Of a stretch of 64,000 nucleotides of DNA, positions 22,027-32,744 are shown piece after piece (within the stretch, counting starts at the first letter, position 1; every line of letters starts with the position of its first letter). The stretch lies in contig ML210157.1 of the NCBI GenBank assembly GCA_004369085.1, positions 5,057 through 69,056 on the forward strand, in the 5' to 3' direction. Below the pieces are notes generated by a model. That model did not search any database, was not told the origin of the DNA, and saw only the letters and a program-made list of their open reading frames with translations. Made by a program: the position numbers and the translations under genes. The stretch comes from Coprinopsis marcescibilis (Eukaryota > Basidiomycota > Agaricomycetes > Agaricales > Psathyrellaceae).

Positions 22027-22371
22027 TCAGATTGTCCTGAAGCAAACCACCTTCCCTGACTCGTAGGAGCGAGCTTCATAGAGCAAGTCTTCATCGGCGA
22101 ATCGTTCTTCCAGGTCTTGGAACGATCGACTTCGATGCCCTTTAAAAAGAAACCAGCGTTAACATCGTGAACAGTGGAGAGGATCGCGAAAGGTATGCGT
22201 ACTGCTTGCAGCCACGCATGCGGGGCATTTGCCACCAAAGGCAGTGTATTGGCCACACCCAGCTGTGCAGGCCTTGTACCCCCTACACTTGGGGCAGTTC
22301 TTTCCAGAGATGACCATTCCATTGCATCCCTTCTTCTTGGGGTCGGCACAGTGGTGGGATCCTTTAGGCAT
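22027..22371 (-). CDS. Gene E: small cysteine-rich zinc-ribbon-like protein, most divergent tail
   Basis: Family member on the minus strand. Exons 22371..22203 and 22139..22027 with a 63-nt phase-1 intron give 93 aa. The start is MPKGSHHCADPKKKGCNGMV, with the eight-Cys core conserved (CPKCRGY, CTAGCGQYTAFGGKCPAC). The linker (RHRSRSFQDLEERFADED) is acidic/basic mixed, and the end is LLYEARSYESGKVVCFRTI. Thus Asp to Glu, Arg-Ile to Lys-Val and a final Leu to Ile are the only changes in the terminal motif. Function unknown. Confidence 0.74.
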
Positions 22372-22467
22372 TGTGAGGGTAACGAGGAGTCTTTGAGGGA
22401 GATTGAGTGAGTTGAAGGAGAGTGGTAGTTGTGATGTTTCTGAATTATGAAGGGCGCGAAGTCAAGG

Positions 22468-22475
22468 CTTTTATA
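22468..22475 (-). promoter_or_regulatory. TATA box of gene E
   Basis: TATAAAAG on the minus strand about 100 bp before the ATG, followed by a CT-rich leader. The stretch 22476-23131 beyond it shows no gene and should also hold the promoter of F-box-like paralogue 2. Confidence 0.6.
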
Positions 22476-23131
22476 CATGCAGCGGATGCGCTTTTCGGGA
22501 GACAGGATGTAATTCTGCGGAGCTTTGACCCCTCGAATGGGTACGGCCTGCCTTGAGTTGCGCCAACCACTCACCCTGTCGCAATGTCATCACCGGAATT
22601 GCTGAGAGCGGGTCAGTAGTACCCCAAGAATTCCCACCGTCTTTGATGTATGCGACGTGACTACGCCGTCGTGCAGCTTGGAGCTGGTCCCTGAAAGGTG
22701 CGCTCAGGCATTGAGTCAGCTTGAAAACTCAGGCCAAGCTCAAAAAAATCGACCAAGGTTCTTAAACCTCTCCCTTCTGAATGTCCAGCTATTCCGTGAC
22801 CCTACTGGCAATGACCATCGACTCCGCACGCAAGTTAGCTGCAAGCGCCGTAACGTAATATATACCACAATGCCGTTTATCGTGAATCCCTGATCACACA
22901 GGACCATGGTTACAGTATGGCATGTCTCGGTGTTTTGGTGTCCGGCTACCCAGTCCACATGCACTTTTGGCAAAGTTTCAACTTTCTCACGTTTCGACTG
23001 CCATCTTCTTTTCGATGCAAGGAGGCTGTAGCTAAAGGCACCGAAGTGACCACATATCTGAGTTCCCACGAACCGAGCATCTCAGTTCTTTGTTGGTACC
23101 ACCAACTCTCCAGGCCTCTATCCGCACAGAA

Positions 23132-24918
23132 ATGGGGGATAGTGCACCAAAGTCAGCCTCCCATGCATATGGATATCTTTCTAACTCCATTCAGGTACTT
23201 CAAAATGACGAACTGTTACGACTGGTCTTTGATTGCGCAACATTGAACATCGGGAGGCGAGGACAAAAGCCTTCCTCTCGAAGCGTCCAAAAGGAGTTCA
23301 GCTCTTACAATCTAGTGTGCAAGACCTTTTCCGAAGTTGCCTCTGATTACATATGGGAGGAACTGGACTCTACGATACCTTTGATCAAGCTGTTGCCCAG
23401 TGTTGTCCTTCGCAACAACACATATGTGAGTGATTCAGATTCTGTCAAAGGGCGATCGCTAAAGATTCGCGATACCAGAGCCTGAAGGCTCAGATAACCG
23501 AAAGCGAGCTAAGCGAGTCCCGGTGGCCCCATTATGCGAAAAGAGTTCGTGCCATCTGTCTTCGAGACTTGCATGACGACGATCCCATCCGTGTTGCACC
23601 TCAAGTTTACGCCGCGCTTGCTGCCCTGCAAGCATTACCTCGCTTCCCCTCCCTTTATCGCATACGGTGGGAGCGGGAGATTAAGGCAGAGGATGTATCT
23701 TGCTTATTACTTCTTCTCTCCAGCTCCGTGACCGATTTTGCACTGGCTCGAGGAGCTTCAAAAACTCACGAAGACGTCATGATGTCGATCATCGGCCAGT
23801 TCGTGATGCAGTCGCCAAACCTTCAGCAACTTCATTTCGACATGACTGGGAGAGGAACTTTAGCTTTGGTTCCCCTGGACAAGCTAGCACAGCTACGAGG
23901 ATTAACGTCACTCAAGCTATATCTCCCATATCAATCAAACTCCATTGACTCGCTCAGCACCTTGACCGATCAACTGCCACAGCTCAGCAAGTACCAGCTG
24001 GTTCTGACCTCGAAGCATAATAACCGCCACAGTGCTGTGAAATTTTCGGTCACCATCCCTTGTACTTGGTACTGGAATATCCGAGCATCGAACGAAAGCA
24101 GCGACATGGGCAATGTCATGCTCTCCGGATCCACTTCAGACGTTGGTACATGGCTTTCCCGCCATTCCACAAAGATGCGGATACAGATGTTTGACATCCG
24201 AATCTTAAAGGCAGGCAACTGGGACCAAATCGTCAGACACATCCTATCGACGCGGCAATTGTCTTTGGATTTGAAGGGCCTTTCTATCCACTCCCACATC
24301 ACCCCTATTTCCGCTTCCAGTCTGATACGACTCGCCTCCCTGGACAGACTCTCTCATTTAACACTCGACGTTGCATGTAGCCCTCCAATCGCAACATCTG
24401 ATGCGGCGGACGACTTCATTCGAGACCTTCTGGTCCCAGCTCAATCAAAGTTGCAACCATTGCAAGAGCTTTCGCTCTTGTCAGAAGGCAGGCTCTGGTC
24501 TCAAGCCTACCCTACCTTCAAGACCTTACAACACGCATCGATTTACGCAAAGGACCTTCAATGTCTTCAAATTCCTCTCGACTCGTATAAGAAGAATATG
24601 CCTAAAGTCCCGTTGCCAATCGGCTATTGGTTACCCCCCTCCGAAATGACTGCATCTCCCACCTCGCGCTGCGCCCTTAAGCGCCTCGGCGTCCACGATC
24701 GCCGCAGAGAGGACTTCAAAATGATTGAACTCGTCCCTATTGCTATACTTCTGGATGAGCTATTCCCGGACCTCGAGAAGACAGAGGTTCAACCAAACCT
24801 TGCCATCCCAGATCCACTCGCCGTGCACGAAGGCTGGTCAATCATTGAGGAGCTGAGGCTCGGATATCAAAGCCGCCGACGTTCACATATTGCAGCTCTC
24901 AATTTTACTGTCTTATGA
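23132..24918 (+). CDS. F-box-like/LRR-like protein, paralogue 2
   Basis: Exons 23132..23425 and 23479..24918 (53-nt phase-0 intron) give about 577 aa. Start at MGDSAPKSASHAYG. The F-box-like segment NDELLRLVFDCATLNIGRRG is followed by YNLVCKTFSEVASDYIWEEL and LIKLLPSV. A long leucine-rich body contains LRRLGVHDR-like strands (for example ALKRLGVHDRRREDFKMIEL). It is paralogous to 18677-20477 with the same gene structure, so they are a local duplicate pair now about 2.7 kb apart with cysteine-rich genes D and E between. Role as an SCF adaptor is an inference from the F-box-like start. Confidence 0.8.
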
Positions 24919-25012
24919 TACACCAGCAGTCTAGATATCTATGACAGGGTCAAAGCATTACTACTTATAAGTCCAGACGTCGTCAGCCATATGCATGGTA
25001 ACCGTGCCCTTC

Positions 25013-26251
25013 TCACTGTGCCGTCACTGAAATCTCCCCACCTGCTGCCCGCCTCATAACCAGCTCCAGGACATTGTCGACATGACTGGGACCCCTCGCT
25101 GTTTCGTCGACTACTACGATGCTTCGCAGCTTCGGAAATAAATGAGGCTCCGCCACGAGGAGTGGCACCAAATAATCTGCCGATGCAGATATCTTGTCTA
25201 GTCTTGGAAGAACTCGCCGTTGAGCATTGCTTGGAAGGTAGACCGTGCCGATGAGAGAACATAAACTAAGGTCGAGGACCGTTATGGAGGGGTGTCGGAG
25301 AAGGAAGCGAAAGAAGTCGGGGAAAGCGACCTGCAATCTCGAGCCCAAACTAAAAGCGAGCAGCCGTGGAAAGCTCCAGGAAGGGAGAATGGCGTGCCAG
25401 TCGTACATAGAGAGCATGATATCATGGAGATAAAGATGGGTGAGAGTGTTGTGTGATTGATGGATGATATGCTCGGTGTAGAGGTACCAGGATGGTCTGA
25501 ACATGACGTTGGATTTCAGAGTGAGGCGGGAGATTTCACACTGGCGGGTAGCCTTGGCTGTTGGAACTAGAGTAGATGTGTGCTCGAGGACCGATGAGGT
25601 GGGTATGGGCCCATGGCGTTTCGATTTCTTGAACATCGAGAACATGCGACCAATCAGGCCAATTTTCTTTTCTTCTGGGAAGTAATGTCTGTATGGGGAA
25701 TCTGACTCGTTTGGAGCAAATGGGTGGATATGACCTTCAAAAGTCAGAGCTAGTCCAGGATACACCAGACAAGCGTTCAACAGGGCGATGAACGCCCGAA
25801 CCCATTCCTCCCTCAAACCAGACCACTGGCCAAGCATTTGGCTGTTCGAGTGTAGTCCAACGGAGAGGCCGCAAATTTTTGTGGCGCGTACAAGAAGTCC
25901 ATGGACAAACCACAACTCCCGTGGCCTCATCAAAGCCGCGTTCACTCGCACATGGTTCAGTTCGACGCCATAGATGTTGCCTTGTGAACTTCGCGAGATA
26001 TCCTGGAGCTTTGTGCGAGTACCTCCCCCTTCTTCTGCCCCATCATAAAGCACCAGGCAGTCCATTGACTCCAGGCCGAATAATCGACGACGGTGCTGCT
26101 CGAGCATGAGAGGCATGAGCAAAGCATGAAACCTCTTGCACGTCATTGCGAATGACCCCAATCCAAAGCCGATGTCTCCCGCGGAGATTCGTACATTGGA
26201 AGCGATCAGCAGAATAAGCTCGTTGGGAACGGCCTCAAGCAGCAAAGACAT
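25013..26251 (-). CDS. F-box protein, second local family, copy 1
   Basis: Intronless. The frame is open from 26347, but the Met at 26251 (MSLLLEAVPNELILLIASNV) is preferred because the paralogue at 29263 has an equivalent MSIL start. The N-terminal F-box includes PNELILLIA and TCKRFHALLMPLMLEQHRRR. The remainder (about 360 aa) has leucine-rich strands such as LTHLYLHDIMLSMYDWHAIL and HPSITVLDLSLCSLIGTVYL. About 413 aa. The F-box binds Skp1 in SCF ubiquitin ligases; the target is unknown. Its 3' end converges on F-box-like paralogue 2 (94 bp between stops). Confidence 0.8.
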   Translation of the reverse strand: MSLLLEAVPNELILLIASNVRISAGDIGFGLGSFAMTCKRFHALLMPLMLEQHRRRLFGLESMDCLVLYDGAEEGGGTRTKLQDISRSSQGNIYGVELNHVRVNAALMRPRELWFVHGLLVRATKICGLSVGLHSNSQMLGQWSGLREEWVRAFIALLNACLVYPGLALTFEGHIHPFAPNESDSPYRHYFPEEKKIGLIGRMFSMFKKSKRHGPIPTSSVLEHTSTLVPTAKATRQCEISRLTLKSNVMFRPSWYLYTEHIIHQSHNTLTHLYLHDIMLSMYDWHAILPSWSFPRLLAFSLGSRLQVAFPDFFRFLLRHPSITVLDLSLCSLIGTVYLPSNAQRRVLPRLDKISASADYLVPLLVAEPHLFPKLRSIVVVDETARGPSHVDNVLELVMRRAAGGEISVTAQ

Positions 26252-26706
26252 TCTGAGGATGTGACTGGTGGTGGAAGAGTGAAAGGAATAACTGCCCGCA
26301 CTTGACTCGTAGCTCTCCTTGACAACAATGACAGCACCCACGATCATTGTGGCGTTGGCTGGCGATTGATCGATGGAGGGGCATTTCCAGTCTGCCAGAG
26401 AGTTCTAGCCTTTTGCTCCCTCAGTAAGTAGTAAGGGCTTGGGGTCTCAGGAGGGAAGATGAAGATTAGGATGCAACTTGCGCCCATGATCAAGCACCAG
26501 TTGAACGCGTTCACGTCGTCCCAGTTCACCAAAATACACTAACTGGGAGGTCGTTTGTTCTGTTCTCGCCGCTGAATGCTCCGGCAATGACATGCAACAT
26601 GACCAGTAATAGACTGTCGTTATTTCTCGTTGGGACAGCTTCCATGCAGGCTCAGGTTAAGGGCTCCTCCGCACACGACTCACCTCCTTCCACCCCCTCA
26701 TAACAC
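26252..26706. promoter_or_regulatory. Divergent promoter between F-box copy 1 and secreted/TM gene
   Basis: 455 bp between facing-away starts. No clear TATA box. The left 96 bp are open in frame with the F-box gene and may be coding if the upstream Met (26347) is used. Confidence 0.4.
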
Positions 26707-27582
26707 ATGCTTCCGCTCTTAATTCACCTCCTTTTCTTTTCTCTGGCAGTTACTCTCTCCTTTGGACAGCTCTCTGGAGAAGGAATCGTGCTTAGCACAA
26801 GTCCCGATATCACGTACGGCCCTGGCTGGACCGAAATCCCTTGGGTCCACATGCGATGCATACAGGATATACACGGGTTTGGCGATTTTGGGAACCACCA
26901 GGCCGACTTACTTTACTTTTGAATTCACAGGTATTTAAGCCTTCGAATAAAGCTTTTAATTTCACTCACCACATATTGTGTCACGCTTGTGGGTAGGAAC
27001 GGGCGTGTTCATATATGGGCTACGTCCGCCTTCTCAATTCGAGATCGAGGTCACACTTGACCAGGAGGACCCCATCCGAGTGACGAGCGAGTATATGGAC
27101 CTACAGAGCACTCCATGCCCGCCAGTATGGGGACAGACGGGTCTCGAGAGTGGAGAGCACACTCTGCATGTCAACGTCATTCCGAATGGCGTCGTCCAGT
27201 TCTGGCAAGTGAATTATCTGCAGTAAGTATGGCTTGAGGGCTTTGTTCGGTATTCTCTAACCGCTTTCCAAGATATATACCAACCGAGTTGACGGGGAGT
27301 GAGACGACGGTCCCATACAACACACCGACAAAATTAGTATCAGTCCCCCAGTCTACCAGTGTGAACAAGGGATCGGACTCGGAGAGCGTGGGCAACTCTC
27401 CAGGCAACTCTCCAGGCAACTCTCCAGACAATGGCCTCAGCCGAAGCGACCGCATAGCTTTCGGAACGGCACTAAGCGTTGGAATTGCTGCTCTTTTGAT
27501 GACGACATGCGGGTTCTCGGCCCCCTGCAAAGACCTGGTGGCAAGGTTCATCTTCCCTTGTCTGCACAAGAGGGTTGGGTGA
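26707..27582 (+). CDS. Secreted/single-pass membrane protein with N-terminal signal peptide
   Basis: Signal peptide MLPLLIHLLFFSLAVTLSFG is followed by an extracellular beta-rich region typical of Agaricomycete single-TM proteins (RPTYFTFEFTG, TGVFIYGLRPP, SGEHTLHVNV). A low-complexity stalk (NSPG repeats) and one TM helix (IAFGTALSVGIAALLMTTCG) then lead to a short basic tail. Exons appear to be 26707..26930, 26997..27221 and 27273..27582. To keep frame in exon 1 either a 52-nt intron (26814..26865, GTACGG..ATACAG) is removed or a +1 shift near 26843 exists. The second option keeps the family-like YGPGWTEIP motif in frame. It lies between two F-box paralogues. Ligand unknown. Confidence 0.6.
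27391..27426 (+). repeat. Three 12-bp tandem units in the stalk
   Basis: GGCAACTCTCCA repeated three times, encoding (GNSP)n in the extracellular stalk just before the TM helix; a fourth degenerate unit may follow (GACAATGGC). Confidence 0.85.
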
Positions 27583-27898
27583 GTTGATCCAGCCCGGAAG
27601 GTGTTTTGTCCAGCTAGTCGTAGTCGGCATATATGATGCACCCTGTTTTATTTTCGTAACTCTGTGAAATACAAAGCTCTGCAGTGGTATGGGTACCGAA
27701 TGGGTGGATCGGGGTTTTCCTCCCATCTGGTCATTCAGTACTCTTTGCCTGACGATCCACCGTTTGCTGAAATTGCACAGACATTCCCAAGAGAGAACTT
27801 GAATTTTCTGACACATCTGTTTCGACGAATGGTACATACTCTGTAGATGCCAGCCTCAATATAATTAGCTTAGCATGGTATTTGAAGCATTCTAAATT
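27583..27898. other. Convergent 3' spacer, no gene
   Basis: 316 bp between the ends of the secreted/TM gene and F-box copy 2. Nothing recognisable; both terminators must lie here. Confidence 0.5.
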
Positions 27899-29263
27899 CT
27901 ACAACATTGTCCTGGGTGTCCTCTTCGCTGTATCGACCACAACGTTCCCACCAGCCGGCCGTGCCAAGACCAACCTAGAAACCTCGTCAACCCGACTCTG
28001 ATCCCCTACAGGCGCATCAACCACGATGGCTCGCAGTAGGGGAAACAAAGGAGGCATCACCGTGAGGAATGGCACCAAATAATCTGGCGAGGCAGATATC
28101 TGCTCTAGCTTCGGTAGAAAGTTCCTACGTGTCTTCGAGCTGCGTGAAAGCTCAACTCGGCCAATGAGCACATTCGAGGTAAGGTCGAGGGCTGTGATGG
28201 ACGGGTGTCGACAGAGGAACGCGAGGAGGTCAGGAAATGCGATTGCTGATTTGCCCAGTTCCAGCGTGAGGAGTCGGGCAAAGTTCCAGGAAGGTAGGAT
28301 GATATGCCAATCGTAGAGCGAAAGATCTAGGCCGCGGAGGTGCAGGTGAGCAAGGTTGGTCGACGAATGTCGAAGGATATGCTCGGTGTAGCGGTACCAG
28401 GATGGACTGAACGGGACATTGGACGCGATGACGAAGCGGGAAAGAGGGTACTGGTCAACTGATCTAATCGTCGCGAGGACTTGAACCGGCGGGTGTTTTA
28501 GGGCCGAGGTGGTGGGCATATTGAGGGCCGTGCTGATCTGGCCGTTCCTGACAAACGTCATGCAGAACCTTAGAATGGTCTTCAATGCTAAGAGCACGCG
28601 TTCTTTCAGGCGCAACACGAGTGATCGAGGGAATAAGATATGGTTCGCTCGTTGGGCCCTTGGGAAGTAATGGTAGAACGGGAAGCTCGACTCGCGACTG
28701 TCGAATGGGTGCGATTGACCTTCAAAAGTAAGAGTCAGCCCGGGATTCACCAAGCATATGTCCAGCAAAGCAACGAAAGCCCGGATCCACTCCTTCCTCG
28801 CTGCCCAAGGGGAGTTACAGGGCATTGCGCTTCTCACGTCGAACGCAACAATGAGCCCCCGCAGCCGTTTGGCGCGTAAAACGAGGCCTCTAATGATCCA
28901 CAGATCCTGCGGTGTCATCACAGCCACGGTAACCCGCATGCAATTGAGCTGGGGGCTGTCGGGACACAAAGTGGTGGCGTGCGAGTTGTGCATGAGGTCC
29001 TGCAGCTTTGAGCAGCCAGGGTTGCTCTCCGAATCTTCTTCTTCGGCATACAGCTCCAAACGATGTGTAGACTCTAGCACGAGTAGTCTGGAGCTGTGGT
29101 ATTCGAGGACGAGCGGCATCAGTAAGGCGTAGAAGCGTTTGCACGTCAGTGCGAACTGCGTCAATGCCAGGCTGAGCGGATCCAGGTGTGATGCAGAGCC
29201 TGGTATCTGGGTCGCAATGATGAGAATAAGTTCGTTGGGAAGGGCATCGTGAAGAATTGACAT
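27899..29263 (-). CDS. F-box protein, second local family, copy 2
   Basis: Intronless, about 454 aa from Met 29263 (MSILHDALPNELILIIATQI); the frame is open to 29338. The F-box includes LPNELILIIA and TCKRFYALLMPLVLEYHSSR, followed by a leucine-rich body paralogous to 25013-26251 throughout. Shared blocks are FAFLLSWNFARL-like strands (LPSWNFARLLTLELG), RHPSITALDLTSNVLIGRV and LPKLEQISASPDYLVPFL. It is about 40 residues longer than copy 1 in the middle. Both copies read in the same direction around the secreted/TM gene. Predicted SCF adaptor, target unknown. Confidence 0.8.
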   Translation of the reverse strand: MSILHDALPNELILIIATQIPGSASHLDPLSLALTQFALTCKRFYALLMPLVLEYHSSRLLVLESTHRLELYAEEEDSESNPGCSKLQDLMHNSHATTLCPDSPQLNCMRVTVAVMTPQDLWIIRGLVLRAKRLRGLIVAFDVRSAMPCNSPWAARKEWIRAFVALLDICLVNPGLTLTFEGQSHPFDSRESSFPFYHYFPRAQRANHILFPRSLVLRLKERVLLALKTILRFCMTFVRNGQISTALNMPTTSALKHPPVQVLATIRSVDQYPLSRFVIASNVPFSPSWYRYTEHILRHSSTNLAHLHLRGLDLSLYDWHIILPSWNFARLLTLELGKSAIAFPDLLAFLCRHPSITALDLTSNVLIGRVELSRSSKTRRNFLPKLEQISASPDYLVPFLTVMPPLFPLLRAIVVDAPVGDQSRVDEVSRLVLARPAGGNVVVDTAKRTPRTML

Positions 29264-29972
29264 CGCGAGCGACTGGTCACTGAAGGGTGTGCTGGTGGTG
29301 CTAACGAGAAAAGGAAAAACTCCGATGACAGACTGCACTGAATGTTTGTGTTATGTTACTTTTAAGGCACATGCTCACAAGCCGACGAGGCATCCGAGAG
29401 GAGTCCGAACATTTAATCCAATCTCAAATTCTCAATGCTTAATCCGCATCGATATGGGCTAGAAACCGGCAGCAACATAGCTCCCTGACCCACTTACAAT
29501 TCTTTGATTAGCCAGTCGGTCATGCTGCACTTGCCACACATATGTTCCAACTATCATTTAATCCGACTGTGACCAGGCTAATTTACTGTGCTCGCCGAGA
29601 CTCGCCGCTCAAGCAGTAATCTGAGGTCATGTATATCACGAAAAGTGAATTGAAAACCTACTTCACTGAGGTGTAAAGAATTAGGCGAATGAGTCCGATG
29701 ATCAGGTCCAAGGGAAACGAAGGAAAGAAAGTGACGCACAGTTACCAATGCTACTTAACTGAGATTAACTGCGCTGACGTCGAATCAATATCAAATCTGC
29801 TAAAATGTGTCGACGAGGGCAGCAGCACATGTACTGGAAGACGAGTTGGTCGATGAGGACTTCGTTGAGACAACGATAACATATGCCATACGCCATAAGG
29901 TGACCTCATCGGTCGTGATTTTGGTCATGAAAAGTACATGGATGCGATAGAAAGGTGCGAATAACAATGGGT
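29264..29972. other. Intergenic between F-box copy 2 and RPL34
   Basis: AT-richer than its neighbours; holds the F-box promoter and the RPL34 3' end. No coding frame with support. Confidence 0.5.
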
Positions 29973-30426
29973 TTACTTGCGGGTGGTCTTCTGCTGCGAC
30001 TTGATGACCTTCTTGACAATCTTAGCCTCCTCAACCAAGAATGCTCGCAAGATTCTATATCCAAAATTAGTTGGATTTCCAATGCCAAACGAACAACGCC
30101 CACGCACCGTGACTTCACGCAGTCTCCGCATCTCGAGCCACCGTACGCCCGCTGGACAGTCTTCAATCGCCTGGAGATGTTAGCGTATTGGCGGGGTCGG
30201 AGGGCGATAATCTGAAAACAAAGGCCAATCAGAAATGTGCGGTCCGTGCCGGGTACAGTCGACGTACGCCAGGGAGAGCAACACCGCAGTCACCACATTT
30301 TGGTGCAGTGGCGGGCTTCTTGATGTGGTGGTAGACAAGCTTTCCTCCGGGGGTCTTGATCACACGTCTCCTGTTGGAGGTGGTGTTATAGGGATTGCGC
30401 TTGCGGAGAGTTACGCGTTGGGCCAT
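29973..30426 (-). CDS. RPL34: 60S ribosomal protein eL34
   Basis: Component of the large ribosomal subunit. Start at 30426 (MAQRVTLRKRNPYNTTSNRR). Exon 1 continues through TPGGKLVYHHIKKPATAPKC and GDCGVALPG. Exon 2 reads IIALRPRQYANISRRLKTVQ, then RAYGGSRCGDCVK. The last exon is ILRAFLVEEAKIVKKVIKSQ plus QKTTRK and stop. The CxxC pairs (CGDC in exons 1 and 2) are the family's zinc-binding cysteines. Length about 120 aa, normal. Sequence upstream to about 30760 probably contains the 5' UTR and a leader intron, as often seen in fungal ribosomal protein genes; that part is an inference. Confidence 0.95.
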
Positions 30427-30760
30427 TGCGAGGACTATATGTTCAAGCGTTAGCACTCAGATTCGATGCAAAGTCCAGTTCCAGGGGTAATCCACAATTC
30501 CAACCATAATTCCAACCACTTCGTCCTCTACCCTTGCCAAGTCCAACCCAAACCATCTCTGACCCTATATTTCCAGCTCAAACCACCGGATTTGCGCCAA
30601 ATCGAATTTGAAAAAGAGGTTTCGTACTCACAGTTGAGGCAGACTACGAGAGTACAGAGGTCAGGCAGGGAATCAGGTATAATTTGGGCATTACTCACCT
30701 TGTCTTGAGGATGGCGGCAACGATGACCAAAGTCTGTGGTGAGCACCATTGTGGCTGATG

Positions 30761-31296
30761 TAACTGTATAGTTCTATCCGGCAATCTCCGCGCGGCATCA
30801 AACTGTTGGCCGAGAGGAGCCAAGCCCACGGCTTGATGAGTTCCTAGCTCCGCCGAACCCCGACGATTCTTCCAACTCGAGGTTCAACCTATAGAGTAGG
30901 TTGGTCTGGGACTGGGACGCTGTGCGAATGTCAGCAAGCTCAGATAGGGTCAGACGTACTCACCACGAGCTGAAAGAGTCTTCAATGACCCTGATCGAAA
31001 GATACAAGGTTATCATTGTTGCGCCACCTGTTATGATAGAACAGTACAATCATACATTCACTCCAAAAGGAACTGACTCTTGTTCACCTCCAGAGCTTCT
31101 ACCGAGAGTCTGGGTACAATGACACCTCACGATGCTCCTAGCACATCGTCATCCTTCCAGAGCCTATGGGGCCGTGTAGCAGGCTGATTCTTATCTTTGC
31201 TCCAGGGCGCCTCGGAACCTCATCACCCGAACGTCTAGTTAACGGTTTAGTGCGAACGCTGGTCCAGCTTGTACCGGAGGAAACAAGAAATGATGC
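30761..31296. other. Intergenic, no supported gene
   Basis: Short frames only. A reading MTPHDAPSTSSSFQSLWGRV at about 31118-31180 might be the start of the unresolved gene to the right. Confidence 0.35.
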
Positions 31297-32028
31297 GTGT
31301 TCTTGGTACTGACCAAGTTTGGCGGACATCTGAGAACCCTGGACGGCTCGGCTGTTTCATTGATGCGCTCTCCTGTCACTGAACCTACAGGGACCATTAG
31401 GAGCTACTCAGATTCAATCGACAATACGCGGGCCCATCGGAACGAGACCAAGAAAGTGGTGAAGAAGTTGAGCTTTCCGCAGCCCGAAATTGGATCTTTC
31501 GAACTGGCCCCATCATTTCAGTCGAAGCCTAGGGCAGTAAACATTGCGAAGCGCAGCGTCCGCGTCCGCGACTCCGCGTCACAGACGCCGGTCAAAGATA
31601 GTGAGTTTATAACAAGGTTCGGGTTTCAGGGCTGCTGCATTGTCCTTACTAATGCGATAAATGTCAGAGTATAGACGTACAGATTCTCGTGTGACCGCAT
31701 CCCTTGCCGTCAACACGTCAATACATTCAACCCGATTCAAGGGAATTTCTCATCTCGGTGATTGCTCACTTCAGTCGTCCACGCAACACACAGCACAGAC
31801 ATACGGAGGAAGACAGATGCTTCTTTCCAATACTGCATCTTCCGCAGCTGTCACCACTCACCTTGCAAAGTACTGCTAGCCCTGGATGCAAGAATAGCTT
31901 CGATCCTGGAAGCGATCGAGCCGAAGGCATCTTGTCAGCTTTCGCCTGCGGATTTTCCAGCACTACCGTCACTAACTGAGACCAGCGACTATGTTGACAG
32001 CATGTATCAGTTAGACTTGGTAGGCTAG
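31297..32028 (+). other. Unresolved candidate gene, possibly multi-exon
   Basis: An open frame at 31297-31605 (RSYSDSIDNTRAHRNETKK, KKLSFPQPEIGSFEL, SKPRAVNIAKRSVRVRDSAS) ends at a GTGAGT donor near 31601. A plausible acceptor lies at about 31668 and a further coding-looking block (LALDARIASILEAIEPKASC, LSPADFPALPSLTE) at 31880-32010. No single splice model joins these parts to a clear start and stop, and no family is recognised. It could equally be a decayed gene. Confidence 0.3.
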
Positions 32029-32744
32029 GAGCGGCCATTACTTCGAGGTCGAAGCTGACGGGGAAAGGTTTTAACATTACTTCAACCGCCGTAAAACTCG
32101 GGACTTGGCATCGAAGGACAGGTTTAATGGCTTCAACTTAAACATTGCTGGCCTATCAGCTTGGTGTGATGCTTACACAGGAGGTATGTTGCGTCCCTTA
32201 TCTCAGATATGTTGTGGGCGTCAAAGACCCCCGTTTACTAGACAACGGATCGACTTTCCACTTAAGCGCACATGGGTTGCCGAAGGAGAATCGCTGCACT
32301 ATATTCGTCTGACGAAACATGATATCGACAGCTGAGTCTATGGACAGTCATCCTGCGCAGTGATGATGAAACACGCTGGCGACTCGGTAGCCTTGGTCTC
32401 TACGTTTTAATCAAGAACTCGGATGTCACGATTCGAACAAGGGGCCACAACTAAATGATGGTACGAATTTCCCTCCATAGACCATGCGAATATCACATTC
32501 CCAAAAGGACATCTTTCCAAAACAGTACCTATATTTGTCCCAAAGATGAGGCATACCCGAACCTTGAAACCAAGGTGCTTGTGTATTTTTTGGCCTAAAA
32601 ACTTGATTTTGAGGACAATTTCAACTTTGACTCCGTCAGAACCGGAAGCACCAACAAAGCATCACCAAACACACAACTGATGGCGCTTACATGATTCACC
32701 GGCATCGCACGGACCTCCTTCACGTCTTGCTGTCACCGTGACCC
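32029..32744. other. Intergenic upstream of GPI11
   Basis: No supported coding frame. Should contain the GPI11 promoter; no clear TATA box. Confidence 0.45.

Noticed and set aside
12024..22371. Family A-E as secreted effectors or antimicrobial peptides
   Set aside because: None has an N-terminal signal peptide or hydrophobic segment; spacing resembles zinc knuckles rather than disulfide-rich secreted peptides.
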